From Myxococcus xanthus (GTDB taxonomy: Bacteria > Myxococcota > Myxococcia > Myxococcales > Myxococcaceae): a stretch of DNA of 64,000 nt. The stretch lies in assembly GCF_006402735.1 (NCBI RefSeq), contig NZ_CP017174.1:1243001-1307000 (forward strand), given 5' to 3'. The translations under genes were made by a program, and so were the position numbers. Positions 35,725 to 45,258 of this stretch are shown here, piece after piece (positions within the stretch are counted from its first letter, which is position 1; each line of letters starts with the position of its first letter). The notes beneath the pieces were generated by a model. That model saw nothing but the letters and a program-made list of their open reading frames with translations. It had not been told where the DNA came from and ran no database searches.

Positions 35725-37245
35725 ATGAACGCGACCACAGCGCCCGAAGCCACCGCCGTCGAAGTCAAGGCGCGTGCCCTGAAGGGCATGTTCGTCCTGG
35801 CGGCGCGGACCGTGGCGTCCCAGGGGCTGCGCGTGGTGAGCGCGCTGTTCCTGTCCCGGCTGCTCTTCCCGTCGGACTACGGTCTGTTCGGAATCGTGTC
35901 CTACGCGGCCTCCCTGGGCGTGTTCCTGGGCGACCTGGGCCTGAGCGCGGCGCTGGTCCGCCAGTCGCACGAGCCCACGCGGGATGAGACGTTCACCATC
36001 TTCTGGTGCCACCAGGCGCTCACCGCCGTCGTGGTGGCCTCCGTCTGTCTGCTGGCCCCCCAGTTGACGCGCGGCTATGCGCTGGGCGACGGCGCGGTGC
36101 CCATGGTGTGGGCGCTGGCGCTGGGCCTGTTCCTGTCCTCGCTGCGCGTGATTCCGTTGATGGCGCTGGAGCGCCAACTGGCCTTCCCCGTCATCGCCCG
36201 CGCCGAGTTGATTGAAAACGTGGTGCAGGTCATCACCACCATCTCCCTGGCGGCGCTGGGCTTCGGGGCCTGGGCGCTGGCGCTGGGCGGCCTGGTGCGC
36301 GGCGGGGTGGGGCTGGTGTGTATCTGGTGGGCGTCCCCCTGGCGTCCCCAGGGGCGCTTCCGCGTGGACGTGTTGCGGCGGCTCCTGGGCTTCGGGCTGG
36401 CGTTCCAGCTTCCGCCCCTGGTGGCGGCGATGGTGGCGGGCTGGGTGCCGCTGGTGGTGGGGCACGTGTTGGGCAAGGAGTCGGTGGGGCTGGTCAACTG
36501 GGCCTGGGCGCTGGCCTCCACGCCAATGATGCTGAGCGTGGTGCTCAACCGCGTGGCCTTCCCCGCCTACTGCCGGTTGCAGGATGACCCGGAGGGCTTC
36601 GCCGAGTACCTGCGCACGTCGCTGCGCCGGCTGTCCGCGGTGCTGCTGCTCGCCATCCCCCTGGCGGTGCTGGCCGTCCCCGTGGCGGTGCCCCTCTTCT
36701 TCGGCACGCGGTGGCTGCCCGCGGTGGTGCTGGTGCAGTGGTTCAGCATGGAGTGCATCCTCACCACCCTGGTGGGGCTGCTGGCCACGGCGCAGAACGC
36801 GGGCGGCAGGCCCTGGGAGCGGTTGGCCGTCGTCGTGGGCGTGGGTGCGGCGAAGTGGGGGCTGGGGACGTGGGCCATCCAACGCTTCGGCCTGGAGGGC
36901 ATGGGCCCCGCGGGCGTGGTGGTGGGACTGGCCGAGGTGTGGGTGACGGCGTGGCTGGTGGAGCGGCTCAACCCGTCGATGCGAGGGCTGACGCGGCAGG
37001 TGGTGGAGCCCTTCGTCACCCTGGGGCTGGTGCTGCTGGGCGCGTGTCTGGCGGCGCTGCGGCTGGTGGAGGAGGGTGTGGTAGCGCAGGCGCTGGTGGG
37101 CGCAGTGCTGTTCGCCCTCCTGGTGTGGGCCCGTGAACGGCTGCCGGGAACACTGCCACTCCTGGGCGAGCTGAGGCAGATTCTCGAATTCGTCCGGGCA
37201 CGGAGGGCCGCGAGGCCGGCTCCGGTGAGCCCGGCGTCGACGTGA
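35725..37245 (+). CDS. wzxB: Wzx-type polysaccharide flippase
   Basis: 506 residues with about 14 hydrophobic helices. The opening (KGMFVLAARTVASQGLRVVSALFLSRLLFPSDYGLF) is the signature of the PST family (MATE/MVF superfamily, Polysacc_synt_C). It should flip the undecaprenyl-diphosphate-linked repeat unit from cytoplasm to periplasm. It lies ten genes after the tyrosine kinase, as reported for WzxB of the M. xanthus BPS pathway. Two GT2 genes follow on the same strand in a tight operon. Confidence 0.88.
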   Translation: MNATTAPEATAVEVKARALKGMFVLAARTVASQGLRVVSALFLSRLLFPSDYGLFGIVSYAASLGVFLGDLGLSAALVRQSHEPTRDETFTIFWCHQALTAVVVASVCLLAPQLTRGYALGDGAVPMVWALALGLFLSSLRVIPLMALERQLAFPVIARAELIENVVQVITTISLAALGFGAWALALGGLVRGGVGLVCIWWASPWRPQGRFRVDVLRRLLGFGLAFQLPPLVAAMVAGWVPLVVGHVLGKESVGLVNWAWALASTPMMLSVVLNRVAFPAYCRLQDDPEGFAEYLRTSLRRLSAVLLLAIPLAVLAVPVAVPLFFGTRWLPAVVLVQWFSMECILTTLVGLLATAQNAGGRPWERLAVVVGVGAAKWGLGTWAIQRFGLEGMGPAGVVVGLAEVWVTAWLVERLNPSMRGLTRQVVEPFVTLGLVLLGACLAALRLVEEGVVAQALVGAVLFALLVWARERLPGTLPLLGELRQILEFVRARRAARPAPVSPAST

Positions 37246-37265
37246 GCAGACACGCGGAGGTCCCG

Positions 37266-38216
37266 ATGAAGAAGCCCGACCTGGTCATCTCCATCGTCAA
37301 TCACAGCAATCCGGAGTTGCTGCACGACTGTCTGCGCACGCTGTACGCGACGACGCGCGACATCTCCTTCGAGGTCTGGATTGTCGACAACGCCACGGGC
37401 GGGCGCGGCGTGGACGCCATGCGGCGCGACTTTCCCCAGGTGCGCTGGCTCTTCAACACGGAGCGCAAGGGCTTCTCCGCCAACCACAACCAGGTGCTGC
37501 GCCAGGCCCGGGGCCGTCACTTCTGTATCTTCAATGACGACACCATCGTCCACGAGGGCGCCTTCGACGCGCTGGTGCGCTTCATGGATGACAACCCGCA
37601 TGTGGGCATGGCGGGCGCGCGGCTGTTGAACGCGGACGGCACCATCCAGAACTGCACCTTCCGGCCCATGTCGCTGGCCGGGCAGCTCTTCGACATCGTC
37701 TTCCTGCCGCGTCCCCTCCACTTCCTCAAGGCGATGGCCATCGACCCGGCGCAGTACGGCCACGACGAGGCCCGCGTGAGCTGGGTGCTGGGGGCCTGCA
37801 TCGTGGCGCGCGAGGAGGCGCTCGCGGAGGTGGGCCTGCTCGACGAGCAGATGTCCCCGCTGGGCAACACCGAGGACACCGACTGGTGCGTGCGGGCCTG
37901 GAAGGCGGGCTGGGAGGTGGCCTTCTGCCCGGAGGCGGTGATTACGCACCTGACCAGCCGCTCGTTCCGTCCGTCCGATACGGGGGCGGACAAGGTGCGC
38001 ATCGAGCTGTGGCGCACGCGACTGGCGTACTTCCGCAAGCACCACGGCCGGCTGCACGAGACGGCCATGCGGGCCATCCTGGTGGGGACGTTGCCGTACA
38101 ACTCGGCGGTGTTGACGCAGACGCTGCTGCGCGGGCGCATGAGCCTGCCGGAGTACCGCAAGCAACTGGCCACCTTCCTGGGCATCTCCCAGATGGGCCT
38201 GCGCGCCCGCGTGTGA
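37266..38216 (+). CDS. GT2 glycosyltransferase (rhamnosyltransferase-like)
   Basis: 316 residues, GT-A fold. LVISIVNHSNPELLHDCL is strand 1, EVWIVDNATGG the first nucleotide site, FCIFNDDTIVHEGA the DxD-type metal site, and SWVLGACIVARREEA-like and EDTDWCVRAWKAG the acceptor region with the ED(T)D general-base motif. ATG at 37266 is preferred over a GTG 24 nt earlier because GGAGG sits 7-8 nt before it. It follows wzx by 20 bp. The pattern is that of WbbL/RfbF-like inverting enzymes; the donor is unknown. Confidence 0.83.
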   Translation: MKKPDLVISIVNHSNPELLHDCLRTLYATTRDISFEVWIVDNATGGRGVDAMRRDFPQVRWLFNTERKGFSANHNQVLRQARGRHFCIFNDDTIVHEGAFDALVRFMDDNPHVGMAGARLLNADGTIQNCTFRPMSLAGQLFDIVFLPRPLHFLKAMAIDPAQYGHDEARVSWVLGACIVAREEALAEVGLLDEQMSPLGNTEDTDWCVRAWKAGWEVAFCPEAVITHLTSRSFRPSDTGADKVRIELWRTRLAYFRKHHGRLHETAMRAILVGTLPYNSAVLTQTLLRGRMSLPEYRKQLATFLGISQMGLRARV

Positions 38217-38217
38217 C

Positions 38218-39132
38218 ATGCCGTTCTTCTCCGTCATCATCCCCACGTACAACCGGGCGCGGCTGCTGGAGGCGGCGCTCGCGTCCGTGTTCGCGCAGGA
38301 GGAGCGTGACTTCGAGGTGCTCGTCGTGGATGACGGCTCCACCGACGACACGCTGGAGACGCTGGCCCGCTACGGCGAACAGGTGCGCGTGCTCAGCCAG
38401 TGCAACGCGGGCCCGGGCGCCGCGCGCAACCTGGGCATCCAGGAGGCCCGGGGCGCCTACGTGGCCTTCCTGGACAGTGACGACGTGTGGTTCCCCTGGA
38501 CGCTGGCCACGTACCGGCGGGTGCTCGAAGCGGAAGGGACGTCGCTGGTGCTGGGCACGGCGGCGCTGTTCTCCCGGGCCGAAACCCTGGCGACCGTGAG
38601 CCGCGAGCCGCTCCAGGTGCTGCGCTTCGCGGACTATCTGGCCAGCGCGGAGGACCGGACGCCGCGCACCGCGTGTGTGCTGGCGGTGCGCACGGAGGCG
38701 CTGCGGCGCGTGGGGGGCTTCACCCCGCTGCGCATCAGCGGCGAGGACTACGACTTGCTGTACCGGTTGGGCATGGAGCCGGGCTTCGCCTGGGTGCGCG
38801 CGCCCGTGGTGGTGGGCTACCGGCAGCACGTGGGCTCCACGTCCACGTCACTGGAGTCCGGCTACCGGGGCACGCTGTATCTCCTGGAGCAGGAGCGCCT
38901 GGGGCACTACCCGGGAGGCACGGCCCGCAGGCGTGAGCGGCTGGAGATGCTGCTCTACAGCCTGCGCCACGTGACGCACTGGTTGTTGTCCCAGCGCCGC
39001 GTGGACCTGGCGCTGGACTTGTACCGGCGCGGCCTGCCGCTCCACCTGGCGGTGCCGCGCTGGCGCTACATGCTGGGCTTCCCGCCGTGGGCGCTGGCCA
39101 CCACCGTGCGCCAGCGCGTGTCGGGCCGCTGA
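38218..39132 (+). CDS. GT2 glycosyltransferase
   Basis: 304 residues. FFSVIIPTYNRARLLEAAL, VLVVDDGSTDDT and VAFLDSDDVWFPWTL are the three GT-A signature elements (strand 1, UDP site, DxD), and ISGEDYDLLYRLG is the catalytic-base region. ATG at 38218 begins 1 bp after the preceding stop. It is predicted to add a sugar in the lipid-linked repeat unit at the cytoplasmic face. Confidence 0.87.
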   Translation: MPFFSVIIPTYNRARLLEAALASVFAQEERDFEVLVVDDGSTDDTLETLARYGEQVRVLSQCNAGPGAARNLGIQEARGAYVAFLDSDDVWFPWTLATYRRVLEAEGTSLVLGTAALFSRAETLATVSREPLQVLRFADYLASAEDRTPRTACVLAVRTEALRRVGGFTPLRISGEDYDLLYRLGMEPGFAWVRAPVVVGYRQHVGSTSTSLESGYRGTLYLLEQERLGHYPGGTARRRERLEMLLYSLRHVTHWLLSQRRVDLALDLYRRGLPLHLAVPRWRYMLGFPPWALATTVRQRVSGR

Positions 39133-39143
39133 CGGCGCGGGCT

Positions 39144-39689
39144 TTAGTGTCCGCCGCCCATCAACCCGCCCAGCATCCGCCCAAGGCCGCCACCGCCGGG
39201 CGTGTTGCCACCACCGCCCGCGCCGGCCAGCAGCGGCACCACGGAGAGGATGCGGCCCACGAGCGCGGGGTCCAGGCGCGACTTGAGGAAGTTCAGCAGC
39301 AGGGGCGCCACGAGGGACGCCTTGCTCGCGTCGATGTTGAAGCGGCCCAGCAGGGACACCACTGCGGCCACGTCACCGGCCTGCCCCGCTGCGCCACCCA
39401 GCGCGCTCAGCATGCCGCCCGCGCCGCCCTCCTGGCCGGACATGAGGCCGCCCAGCGCGCCCAGCAGCCCGCCCCCCGCGTCCGGCGCCGTCTGGGGCGA
39501 GGACGTGGTGCTGGGGGCCTGCTGCCAGCTCTGCATCTCCGGAATCGCCTGGCCCATCTGGTTCGCGGCGTCGGGGCCCAGCTTCTCCTGCACCGTGCCC
39601 TGCACCAGCTTCAGCAGCGAGCCCGCCAGCCCCTGGGCCTGCGTTCCATTCACTCCAAGCTGCTGAGAGAGCTGTCCGATGAGGTCCAT
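39144..39689 (-). CDS. DUF2780-like protein with Gly-rich C-terminus
   Basis: 181 residues. DLIGQLSQQLGVNGTQAQGL at the N-terminus matches the DUF2780 (VcgC/VcgE) pattern, and the C-terminal half (VVSLLGRFNIDASKASLVAP, LVGRILSVVPLL) continues it. A ~35-residue Gly/Ala-rich linker and a GGLGRMLGGLMGGGH tail flank it. No signal peptide is seen. ATG at 39689 is fixed by AAAGGAG 6 nt upstream. It is inverted relative to its neighbours and converges on the GT2 gene with 11 bp between. The function is unknown; no enzyme motif is visible. Confidence 0.7.
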   Translation of the reverse strand: MDLIGQLSQQLGVNGTQAQGLAGSLLKLVQGTVQEKLGPDAANQMGQAIPEMQSWQQAPSTTSSPQTAPDAGGGLLGALGGLMSGQEGGAGGMLSALGGAAGQAGDVAAVVSLLGRFNIDASKASLVAPLLLNFLKSRLDPALVGRILSVVPLLAGAGGGGNTPGGGGLGRMLGGLMGGGH

Positions 39690-39883
39690 CCCTTGCTCCT
39701 TTCCTGTCACGCGTCCGTGTGGAGCGCCTTTCTAGCGGGCCCCGCGAGGCGCCGTGGAAGCGTTGGTGGGGAATCGTTGCTCACGGACAGGCCGGGCGGC
39801 ACGCGGGCCGGTCGCTCCCTTGCCTTCTCGCCGCCTTCATCCGGTCCGCGGCGGACTGCGCATCTTCGCTGGGGAGGCGTGTC

Positions 39884-40906
39884 ATGCGGGAGGCGAACGC
39901 GGTGGGCTCGCGAGGGAAGGCGGCGGAGCGCGACACCCTGGAGTGCTGGGGCGGCGTCGACCTGGGCGGGACGAAAATCGAGGCCGTGGTGGTGGACCGC
40001 GCCGGCACCGTCCTGGGGAAGATGCGCCAGCCCACGCCCGCCGACGGCGAGCCCGGCGACGTGGTGCGCGCCATCCACGACACCTTGGAGGGCGCGGCGC
40101 ACGCGGCGGGCCTGACGTCCCGTCAGCTCCTGGGGGTGGGCGTGGGCGCGCCCGGCGCGGTGAACGCCAACGAGGGCACGCTGGGACACGTCAGCAACGT
40201 GGGCCGGGGCTGGAGCACGCCCTACCCGGTGGCGGGGGACCTGGGCGCGCGGGTGGGCCGGCCCGTGGTGCTGGGCAACGACGTCCAGGTGGCGGTGGCG
40301 GCGGAGTACCGGCTGGGCGCGGGCCGCGCATATCGCTCCTTGCTGGGCGTCTGGTGGGGAACGGGCGTGGGCGGTGGGCTGGTCCTGGACGGAGTTCCCT
40401 GGCGAGGCCGGGGCTCGGCGGGCGAGGTGGGCCACATGGTGGTGAAGCCGGGCGGGGCCCGTTGTGGTTGTGGCCGACGCGGCTGCCTGGAGGCCTACGC
40501 GGGCCGCGCGTCCATGGAGCGCCGTGCGCACAAGGCCGTGCGCCAGGGCGAGACGACGATTCTCTTCGACTTGATGCGGAAGAAGGGCCGCCCCCGGTTG
40601 ACCAGCAGCATCTGGGCTCGGGCGCTGGCGCAGGAGGACGCGCTGGCCACGTGGCTCATCGGCCGCGCGGTGCGGATGCTGGGCGCGGGGCTCGCCTCCG
40701 CCATCAACCTGCTGGACGTGGAGGCAGTCGTCCTGGGTGGAGGCCTGGGCACGCGGCTGGGGCCCGAGTTCGCTGGCCGCATCCACGAGGCCATGCGCCC
40801 GCACATCTTCGTCCCCGAGCGCCAGCCGCCCGTGCGCGTCGCGGAACTGGGAGAACTTTCCGGTGCCATTGGCGCCGCGCTGCTGGCCCAGCCCCCCATG
40901 AAGTGA
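39884..40906 (+). CDS. ROK-family sugar kinase
   Basis: 340 residues. GVDLGGTKIEAVVVD (~25) is the phosphate-binding P-loop of the ASKHA fold, GVGAPGAVN, LGNDVQVA (catalytic Asp) and GTGVGGGLVLDG follow. GEVGHMVVKPGG plus CGCGRRGCLEAYAG is the ROK zinc site. It should phosphorylate glucose, ManNAc or GlcNAc in the cytosol; the specificity is not readable. ATG at 39884 has GGGAGG upstream. Within this locus it may supply precursor for the polymer (inference). Confidence 0.85.
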   Translation: MREANAVGSRGKAAERDTLECWGGVDLGGTKIEAVVVDRAGTVLGKMRQPTPADGEPGDVVRAIHDTLEGAAHAAGLTSRQLLGVGVGAPGAVNANEGTLGHVSNVGRGWSTPYPVAGDLGARVGRPVVLGNDVQVAVAAEYRLGAGRAYRSLLGVWWGTGVGGGLVLDGVPWRGRGSAGEVGHMVVKPGGARCGCGRRGCLEAYAGRASMERRAHKAVRQGETTILFDLMRKKGRPRLTSSIWARALAQEDALATWLIGRAVRMLGAGLASAINLLDVEAVVLGGGLGTRLGPEFAGRIHEAMRPHIFVPERQPPVRVAELGELSGAIGAALLAQPPMK

Positions 40907-40991
40907 GCCTGGGTACACGGGGCATGGGGCGCTCCGCTGGACGTCCCCCCGCACGCAGTGTGGCAGGCGACAGAAACCCGACCCCAGGCGC

Positions 40992-42968
40992 ATGGAACGC
41001 CCGGGGGCCTGTCAGGTAGTCTCCGCGCCTTCCCGCTCCCTGGTCGACTTCTGGAGGCACCTGTCGTTGGCACGTCGCACACGGATTCCCCAGACATTGT
41101 TCTTCCAGCAGCCTCCCTCCAACCTGTGGCCGTTGGTGGGCGTCATCCTGGCCTCGGCGGTGCTCGTCGGGGCCATGGAGCTGACCATTGCCGTCTTCTC
41201 GTCCGCGGGCCTGGAGGGCATCACCCAGCGCAACGTCTACTCCATGCTCCTCAGCGTGGGAGTCATCTCCGCGGTGACGGGCCTGCTGTGGGCGGCGACG
41301 AACCGGGTGGGAATCTCGGGGGCCCTGGTGGCGGCGGCGATGCTCTTCACCGTCACCCTGCACATCCGGAAGGTGCAGCTCATCGACCGGCCGCTGATGC
41401 CCTGGGACTTCCTGGAGTGGCGGCAGGTGACGTCGCTGGCGCCCACGCTGCTGCCCGGCGGCGGCGCGGTGGCGGCCATCGGCTCGTGTCTGCTGCTGGT
41501 GGCCATGCTCGTCGTCATGTGGCGCGGGGTGGCGCGCGGCACGCCCCGGTACCCGTTGCCCAAGGCCGGACGCCGCAACCTGGCGCTGGCGGCGGTGGCG
41601 TACCTGCTGGTCGTCATCTTCCAGCAGCACCTGCCCGTGCGGCGCGTCTTCAACCGCTTCGGCATCTACGACCAGGTGTGGGACCAGCGCTCCAACTTCC
41701 AGATGAACGGGCTCACGCTGATGATGCTCTGGAACTGGGAGGGGCTGCGGCTGGAGCCGGGCAGTGAGTACTCCCAGGCGCAGGTGCACGCGGCTCTAGG
41801 GGGCCCTCCGGGCGTGGTGCCCGCCGCGCCCCAGGAGCCCGTCGACGTCGTCGTCTTCATGGCCGAATCGCTCTGGGATCCGACGCGGCTGGGCATCCCC
41901 TTCAGCGAGGACCCGCTGCCCTTCGTGCGGTCGCTCATGGGGCGCCACAGCTCGGGCAACCTCATCAGCCCGGCCTTCGGCGGTGGCACGGCCAACGCGG
42001 AGTTCGAGCTCCTGACGGGCATGTCCTCGTCGTTCGCCCCGGACGGCGCGTTTCCCTACCAGCACTACGTGATGCGTCCCGTGGACGCGCTGCCGTCGCT
42101 GTTCCGCCGCGCGGGCTACCAGACGCTGGCCATCCACCCGTTCCACTCCTTCTATTGGAGCCGCGACGTGGTGTACCCGTTGCTGGGCTTCGACACGTTC
42201 CAGTCGCTCATGGACTTCCCTTCACCCCGGCTCGAAGGGCCCTGGGTGTCGGACGAGGAGGTCGTCGACCACATCCTCCACGAGCTCTCCGACGAGCGTC
42301 AGCCGCGGTTCATCATGGCCGTGACGATGTCCACCCACGGGCCCTACAACCTGCCGCTCACCGGCGAAGAGCGGATCGAGGTGCAGGGCGAGAAGCTCTC
42401 GCCGGACAACCGGCTGCTCTTGAAGAACTACGTGCACAAGCTGCGGCAGATGGACTCGGCCGTGGAGCGGCTGGTGCGCAGGCTGGGGGCGCGCAAACGC
42501 AAGACGCTGCTGGTGCTCTTCGGGGACCACCTGCCGATGCTGGGCTCGGACTACGCGACCTATCGCGAGGCCGGCTACCTCCAGGAGCCATGGACGGACG
42601 CGCAGCGCGAGCGCATGGCGGAGGTCCCCGTCGTCCTCTGGACGAACTTCACCGTGCCCCGGCAGGACATCCACCTGAGCATCAGCATGCTCACCCCGCG
42701 CATCCTCGAGACGGCGGGGCTGCGGCCTCCGGGCTTCTTCGCCTTCGTCTCCGAGCTGTCCAAGGTGCTGCCGGTGGTCCGGGGAGACCTGCTGCGCAAC
42801 GCCTCCGGCGAATACCTGCCCGTGGGCGACAAGGCCCCCAAGGCCCAGGAGCCGGGCTCGTGGGAGGACTGGATGCGGCGCTACCGCCTGCTCACGTATG
42901 ACCGGCTGGCGGGCGACAACTTCAGTGCGGCCCAGTCGGCCGGGGCGGTGTCTTCGGAAGCGCTGTGA
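40992..42968 (+). CDS. LtaS/MdoB-like membrane phosphotransferase (sulfatase fold)
   Basis: 658 residues: about five N-terminal membrane helices (to ~220) and a periplasmic alkaline-phosphatase/sulfatase-fold domain. Metal and catalytic elements are VFMAESLWDPT (first metal Glu), SPAFGGGTANAEFELL with the presumed nucleophile Thr333, TMSTHGPYNLP (~452) and LFGDHLPM (~510). The family transfers phosphoglycerol or phosphoethanolamine from lipids (LtaS, OpgB). The natural guess is modification of a glycan with a phospho-substituent; a Gram-negative has no lipoteichoic acid. The start is uncertain as no good ribosome site is seen. Its 3' end overlaps the convergent acyltransferase gene by 47 bp. 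Confidence 0.82.
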   Translation: MERPGACQVVSAPSRSLVDFWRHLSLARRTRIPQTLFFQQPPSNLWPLVGVILASAVLVGAMELTIAVFSSAGLEGITQRNVYSMLLSVGVISAVTGLLWAATNRVGISGALVAAAMLFTVTLHIRKVQLIDRPLMPWDFLEWRQVTSLAPTLLPGGGAVAAIGSCLLLVAMLVVMWRGVARGTPRYPLPKAGRRNLALAAVAYLLVVIFQQHLPVRRVFNRFGIYDQVWDQRSNFQMNGLTLMMLWNWEGLRLEPGSEYSQAQVHAALGGPPGVVPAAPQEPVDVVVFMAESLWDPTRLGIPFSEDPLPFVRSLMGRHSSGNLISPAFGGGTANAEFELLTGMSSSFAPDGAFPYQHYVMRPVDALPSLFRRAGYQTLAIHPFHSFYWSRDVVYPLLGFDTFQSLMDFPSPRLEGPWVSDEEVVDHILHELSDERQPRFIMAVTMSTHGPYNLPLTGEERIEVQGEKLSPDNRLLLKNYVHKLRQMDSAVERLVRRLGARKRKTLLVLFGDHLPMLGSDYATYREAGYLQEPWTDAQRERMAEVPVVLWTNFTVPRQDIHLSISMLTPRILETAGLRPPGFFAFVSELSKVLPVVRGDLLRNASGEYLPVGDKAPKAQEPGSWEDWMRRYRLLTYDRLAGDNFSAAQSAGAVSSEAL

Positions 42969-44052
42969 CGGAGGCCGCCGGACGCCGCGCCCACGCGGGG
43001 AGCCTGTCCTTGCGCCGCAAGGCGGGCTGCTCCACCCACCGCCACGACAGCGCCGCCAGCAGCAGCACGCAGGGGAATGCCACCGCCGCGTTCACCCACC
43101 ACGCCGTGGGCCCGCCCAGCAGGGTGGTGACGGCCTGCTGCACGGGGAAGGCGTAGAGGTAGACGCCGTAGGACAGGTCGCCCCGGCGCCCGAAGTCCGC
43201 CAGCGCCCCCATGGGCCGGAAGGCGAGGTACAGCACGACGTATCCGCCCAGCAGGCCGGTGGCGATGCGGCAGCCGTATCCGAGCCGGGCCGTGATGAGC
43301 CACCCCACCACGCACGCCGCCGCCACCCAGGGGCTCATGCGCACGTGTTCGCGCCACTGGTACAGCGCCACGCCGCCGCCGAAGTACAGGTACAGCTCCG
43401 GCCAGAAGCCCAGCCGTCCGGTGACGAAGGTGGCCACCGCCGCGCCCACGAGGCCGAAGATGACCACGCCCTTGCGCAAGAGGCCCGTCAGGCCCAGGCC
43501 CAGCGTCAGCAGGTAGAAGCCGACCTCGTACTTCAGCGTCCACAGCGAGCCGTTGACGGCGTGGGGGTAGGCGTTCGCCTCGAAGACGCCCGGCAGGTGC
43601 CACTGGGGCCAGTTCAGGGCGAAGTTGCCCAGCAGGTACAGGGCCGTGTCCGGGGCCGTGAAGTAGTCACCCAGAGGCAGGCGGGTGAAGGCCGGCCCCA
43701 GCACCCCCACCGTCAGCAGCAACATGGCTCCCAGGCCGGGGAAGATGCGCAGCACCCGGGCCCAGATGAAGCGCGCCGCGTCGGGCGTCCGCTCCCAGCT
43801 CCGGGTGATGAGCACGCCGCTGATGATGAGGAACACCGCGACGCCCAGCCGGCCCAGGGAGAACTGTCCCCGGGTGAAGGCCTCCAGCGGCTCCACCGTC
43901 CCCTTGCCCTCGCCCAGGGGGAAGGCATGGCTGAGCAGCACGCACGCCGCCGCGGCGAAGCGCAGGAAGTCCAGGTTGTTGCGACGCGAGTCGAGGCTCG
44001 CCTGCAACGTGGGAGCGGAATGCGGGGACATGGGCGCGGGAAACGGTGGCAT
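42922..44052 (-). CDS. Acyltransferase 3 family (OafA-like) membrane protein
   Basis: 376 residues with about ten helices. RRNNLDFLRFAAAACVLLSHAFP is the Acyl_transf_3 signature with the His in the first helix, and RSWERTPDAARFIWARVLRIFPG is the conserved Arg-rich loop. Such enzymes move acetyl or another short acyl group onto sugars across the membrane. There are two Met start candidates (44052, 44031); the family begins ~20 residues later, so both fit. It converges on and overlaps the LtaS-like gene, the only minus-strand gene in this part besides the DUF2780 gene. Confidence 0.85.
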   Translation of the reverse strand: MPPFPAPMSPHSAPTLQASLDSRRNNLDFLRFAAAACVLLSHAFPLGEGKGTVEPLEAFTRGQFSLGRLGVAVFLIISGVLITRSWERTPDAARFIWARVLRIFPGLGAMLLLTVGVLGPAFTRLPLGDYFTAPDTALYLLGNFALNWPQWHLPGVFEANAYPHAVNGSLWTLKYEVGFYLLTLGLGLTGLLRKGVVIFGLVGAAVATFVTGRLGFWPELYLYFGGGVALYQWREHVRMSPWVAAACVVGWLITARLGYGCRIATGLLGGYVVLYLAFRPMGALADFGRRGDLSYGVYLYAFPVQQAVTTLLGGPTAWWVNAAVAFPCVLLLAALSWRWVEQPALRRKDRLPAWARRPAASVTALPKTPPRPTGPH

Positions 44053-44108
44053 TGTGGCCCACGCCGCACATCCCTGGAAAGCAGGCAGGAGAGGGTCGCT
44101 CCGTTCCC

Positions 44109-45254
44109 ATGCGCGTCTTGCTTGGCATCCACCATCCCCTAAACCCGAACATGGGCGCGCCGGGGGTGACCCTCGCGCTGGGGCAGGCGCTGGCGGCGCG
44201 GGGCTGCCAGGTGGACTACTTCAGCTATGACGACGCCTATCCCGGCCTGCGGCACCACACCACGGTGCACGAGCTGCGGTTCCCCTGGAAGCTGACCGCG
44301 CACCTGCTGCGGGCCGCGAGCCGGTACGACGTGCTGGACATCACCACGGGGGATGCGTGGCCCTGGATGCGCTTGGGCCGCCCGGGGGCGCGGCCCCGTC
44401 ATGCCCTGGTGACGCGCAGCCACGGCCTGGAGCACACCTTCTCCGAACGGCTGCGCGCCGACGCGCGTGCGGGGCACCTGGCGCTGAGCTGGAAGTACCC
44501 GCTGTACCATGGCGGCTATCGCCTCTGGGAGGTGCGCCAATCCCTGCTGCGCGCGGACCATGCGGTGCTGCTCAACACGCAGGATGCCGCCTACGCGACG
44601 GAACGGTTGGGCGTGCCCGCGCGTCAGTTGAGTGTCATTCCCCACGGGCTGGATGTGGCCTTCCAGGGATTGCCTTCGCCCACGCCTTCAGCGCCCGGCG
44701 CGCCGCTGCGGGTGGCGTGCGTGGGGAGCTGGCTGGCGCTCAAGGGACGCGCGGAGATGGTGGCCGCCGCCACCCGCCTGCATGCCGAAGGCGTGTCCTT
44801 CACGCTGACGTTGTACGGCACGGGCAACCCGGAGGCGGAGGTGCTGGCGGCGTTTCCCGCTGGGGCGCGCGAGCACGTGCGCGTGGTGCCTCGTTATCCA
44901 CGCGCCGAGCTGCCGCGCCTGCTGCGGGACGAAGAGGTGCTGTTCTTCCCCAGCCATTCGGAGGGCTTCGGGATGGCGCTGGTGGAGTCGATGGCCAGCG
45001 GGCTCACACCGGTGTCGACGCCGGTGGGCGTGGCGCCCCAGGTCGTGCGCGACGGAGAGACGGGGCGGTTGGTTCCCGCGGGTGACGTCGGCGCGCAGGT
45101 GGCGGCGCTGCGTTCGCTGGCGGAGGACCGTGCTCGCCTGCTCCGGTGGCGTGAAGCAGCACAATCAGCGGTGCGGGACATGACGTGGCGGGACATCGCC
45201 GCGCGCACGTCAACCCTTTACGAGTCGCTTCTCCGCTCGCCTCGGACCGTCTAG
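44109..45254 (+). CDS. GT4 glycosyltransferase
   Basis: 381 residues. MRVLLGIHHPLNPNMGAPGV opens the acceptor domain, LRVACVGSWLALKGR the donor domain, and SHSEGFGMALVESMASG gives E-x7-E. ATG at 44109 is preferred because residues upstream are not family-like. A hairpin follows directly after the stop, so it appears to be a single-gene unit with its promoter in or near the divergent 56-bp gap. Confidence 0.84.
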   Translation: MRVLLGIHHPLNPNMGAPGVTLALGQALAARGCQVDYFSYDDAYPGLRHHTTVHELRFPWKLTAHLLRAASRYDVLDITTGDAWPWMRLGRPGARPRHALVTRSHGLEHTFSERLRADARAGHLALSWKYPLYHGGYRLWEVRQSLLRADHAVLLNTQDAAYATERLGVPARQLSVIPHGLDVAFQGLPSPTPSAPGAPLRVACVGSWLALKGRAEMVAAATRLHAEGVSFTLTLYGTGNPEAEVLAAFPAGAREHVRVVPRYPRAELPRLLRDEEVLFFPSHSEGFGMALVESMASGLTPVSTPVGVAPQVVRDGETGRLVPAGDVGAQVAALRSLAEDRARLLRWREAAQSAVRDMTWRDIAARTSTLYESLLRSPRTV

Positions 45255-45258
45255 AAGG

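Noticed and set aside
40992..42968. LtaS-like gene as a recent transfer from Gram-positives
   Set aside because: Its GC content and codon use match its neighbours, and MdoB/LtaS-type enzymes are common in Gram-negatives.
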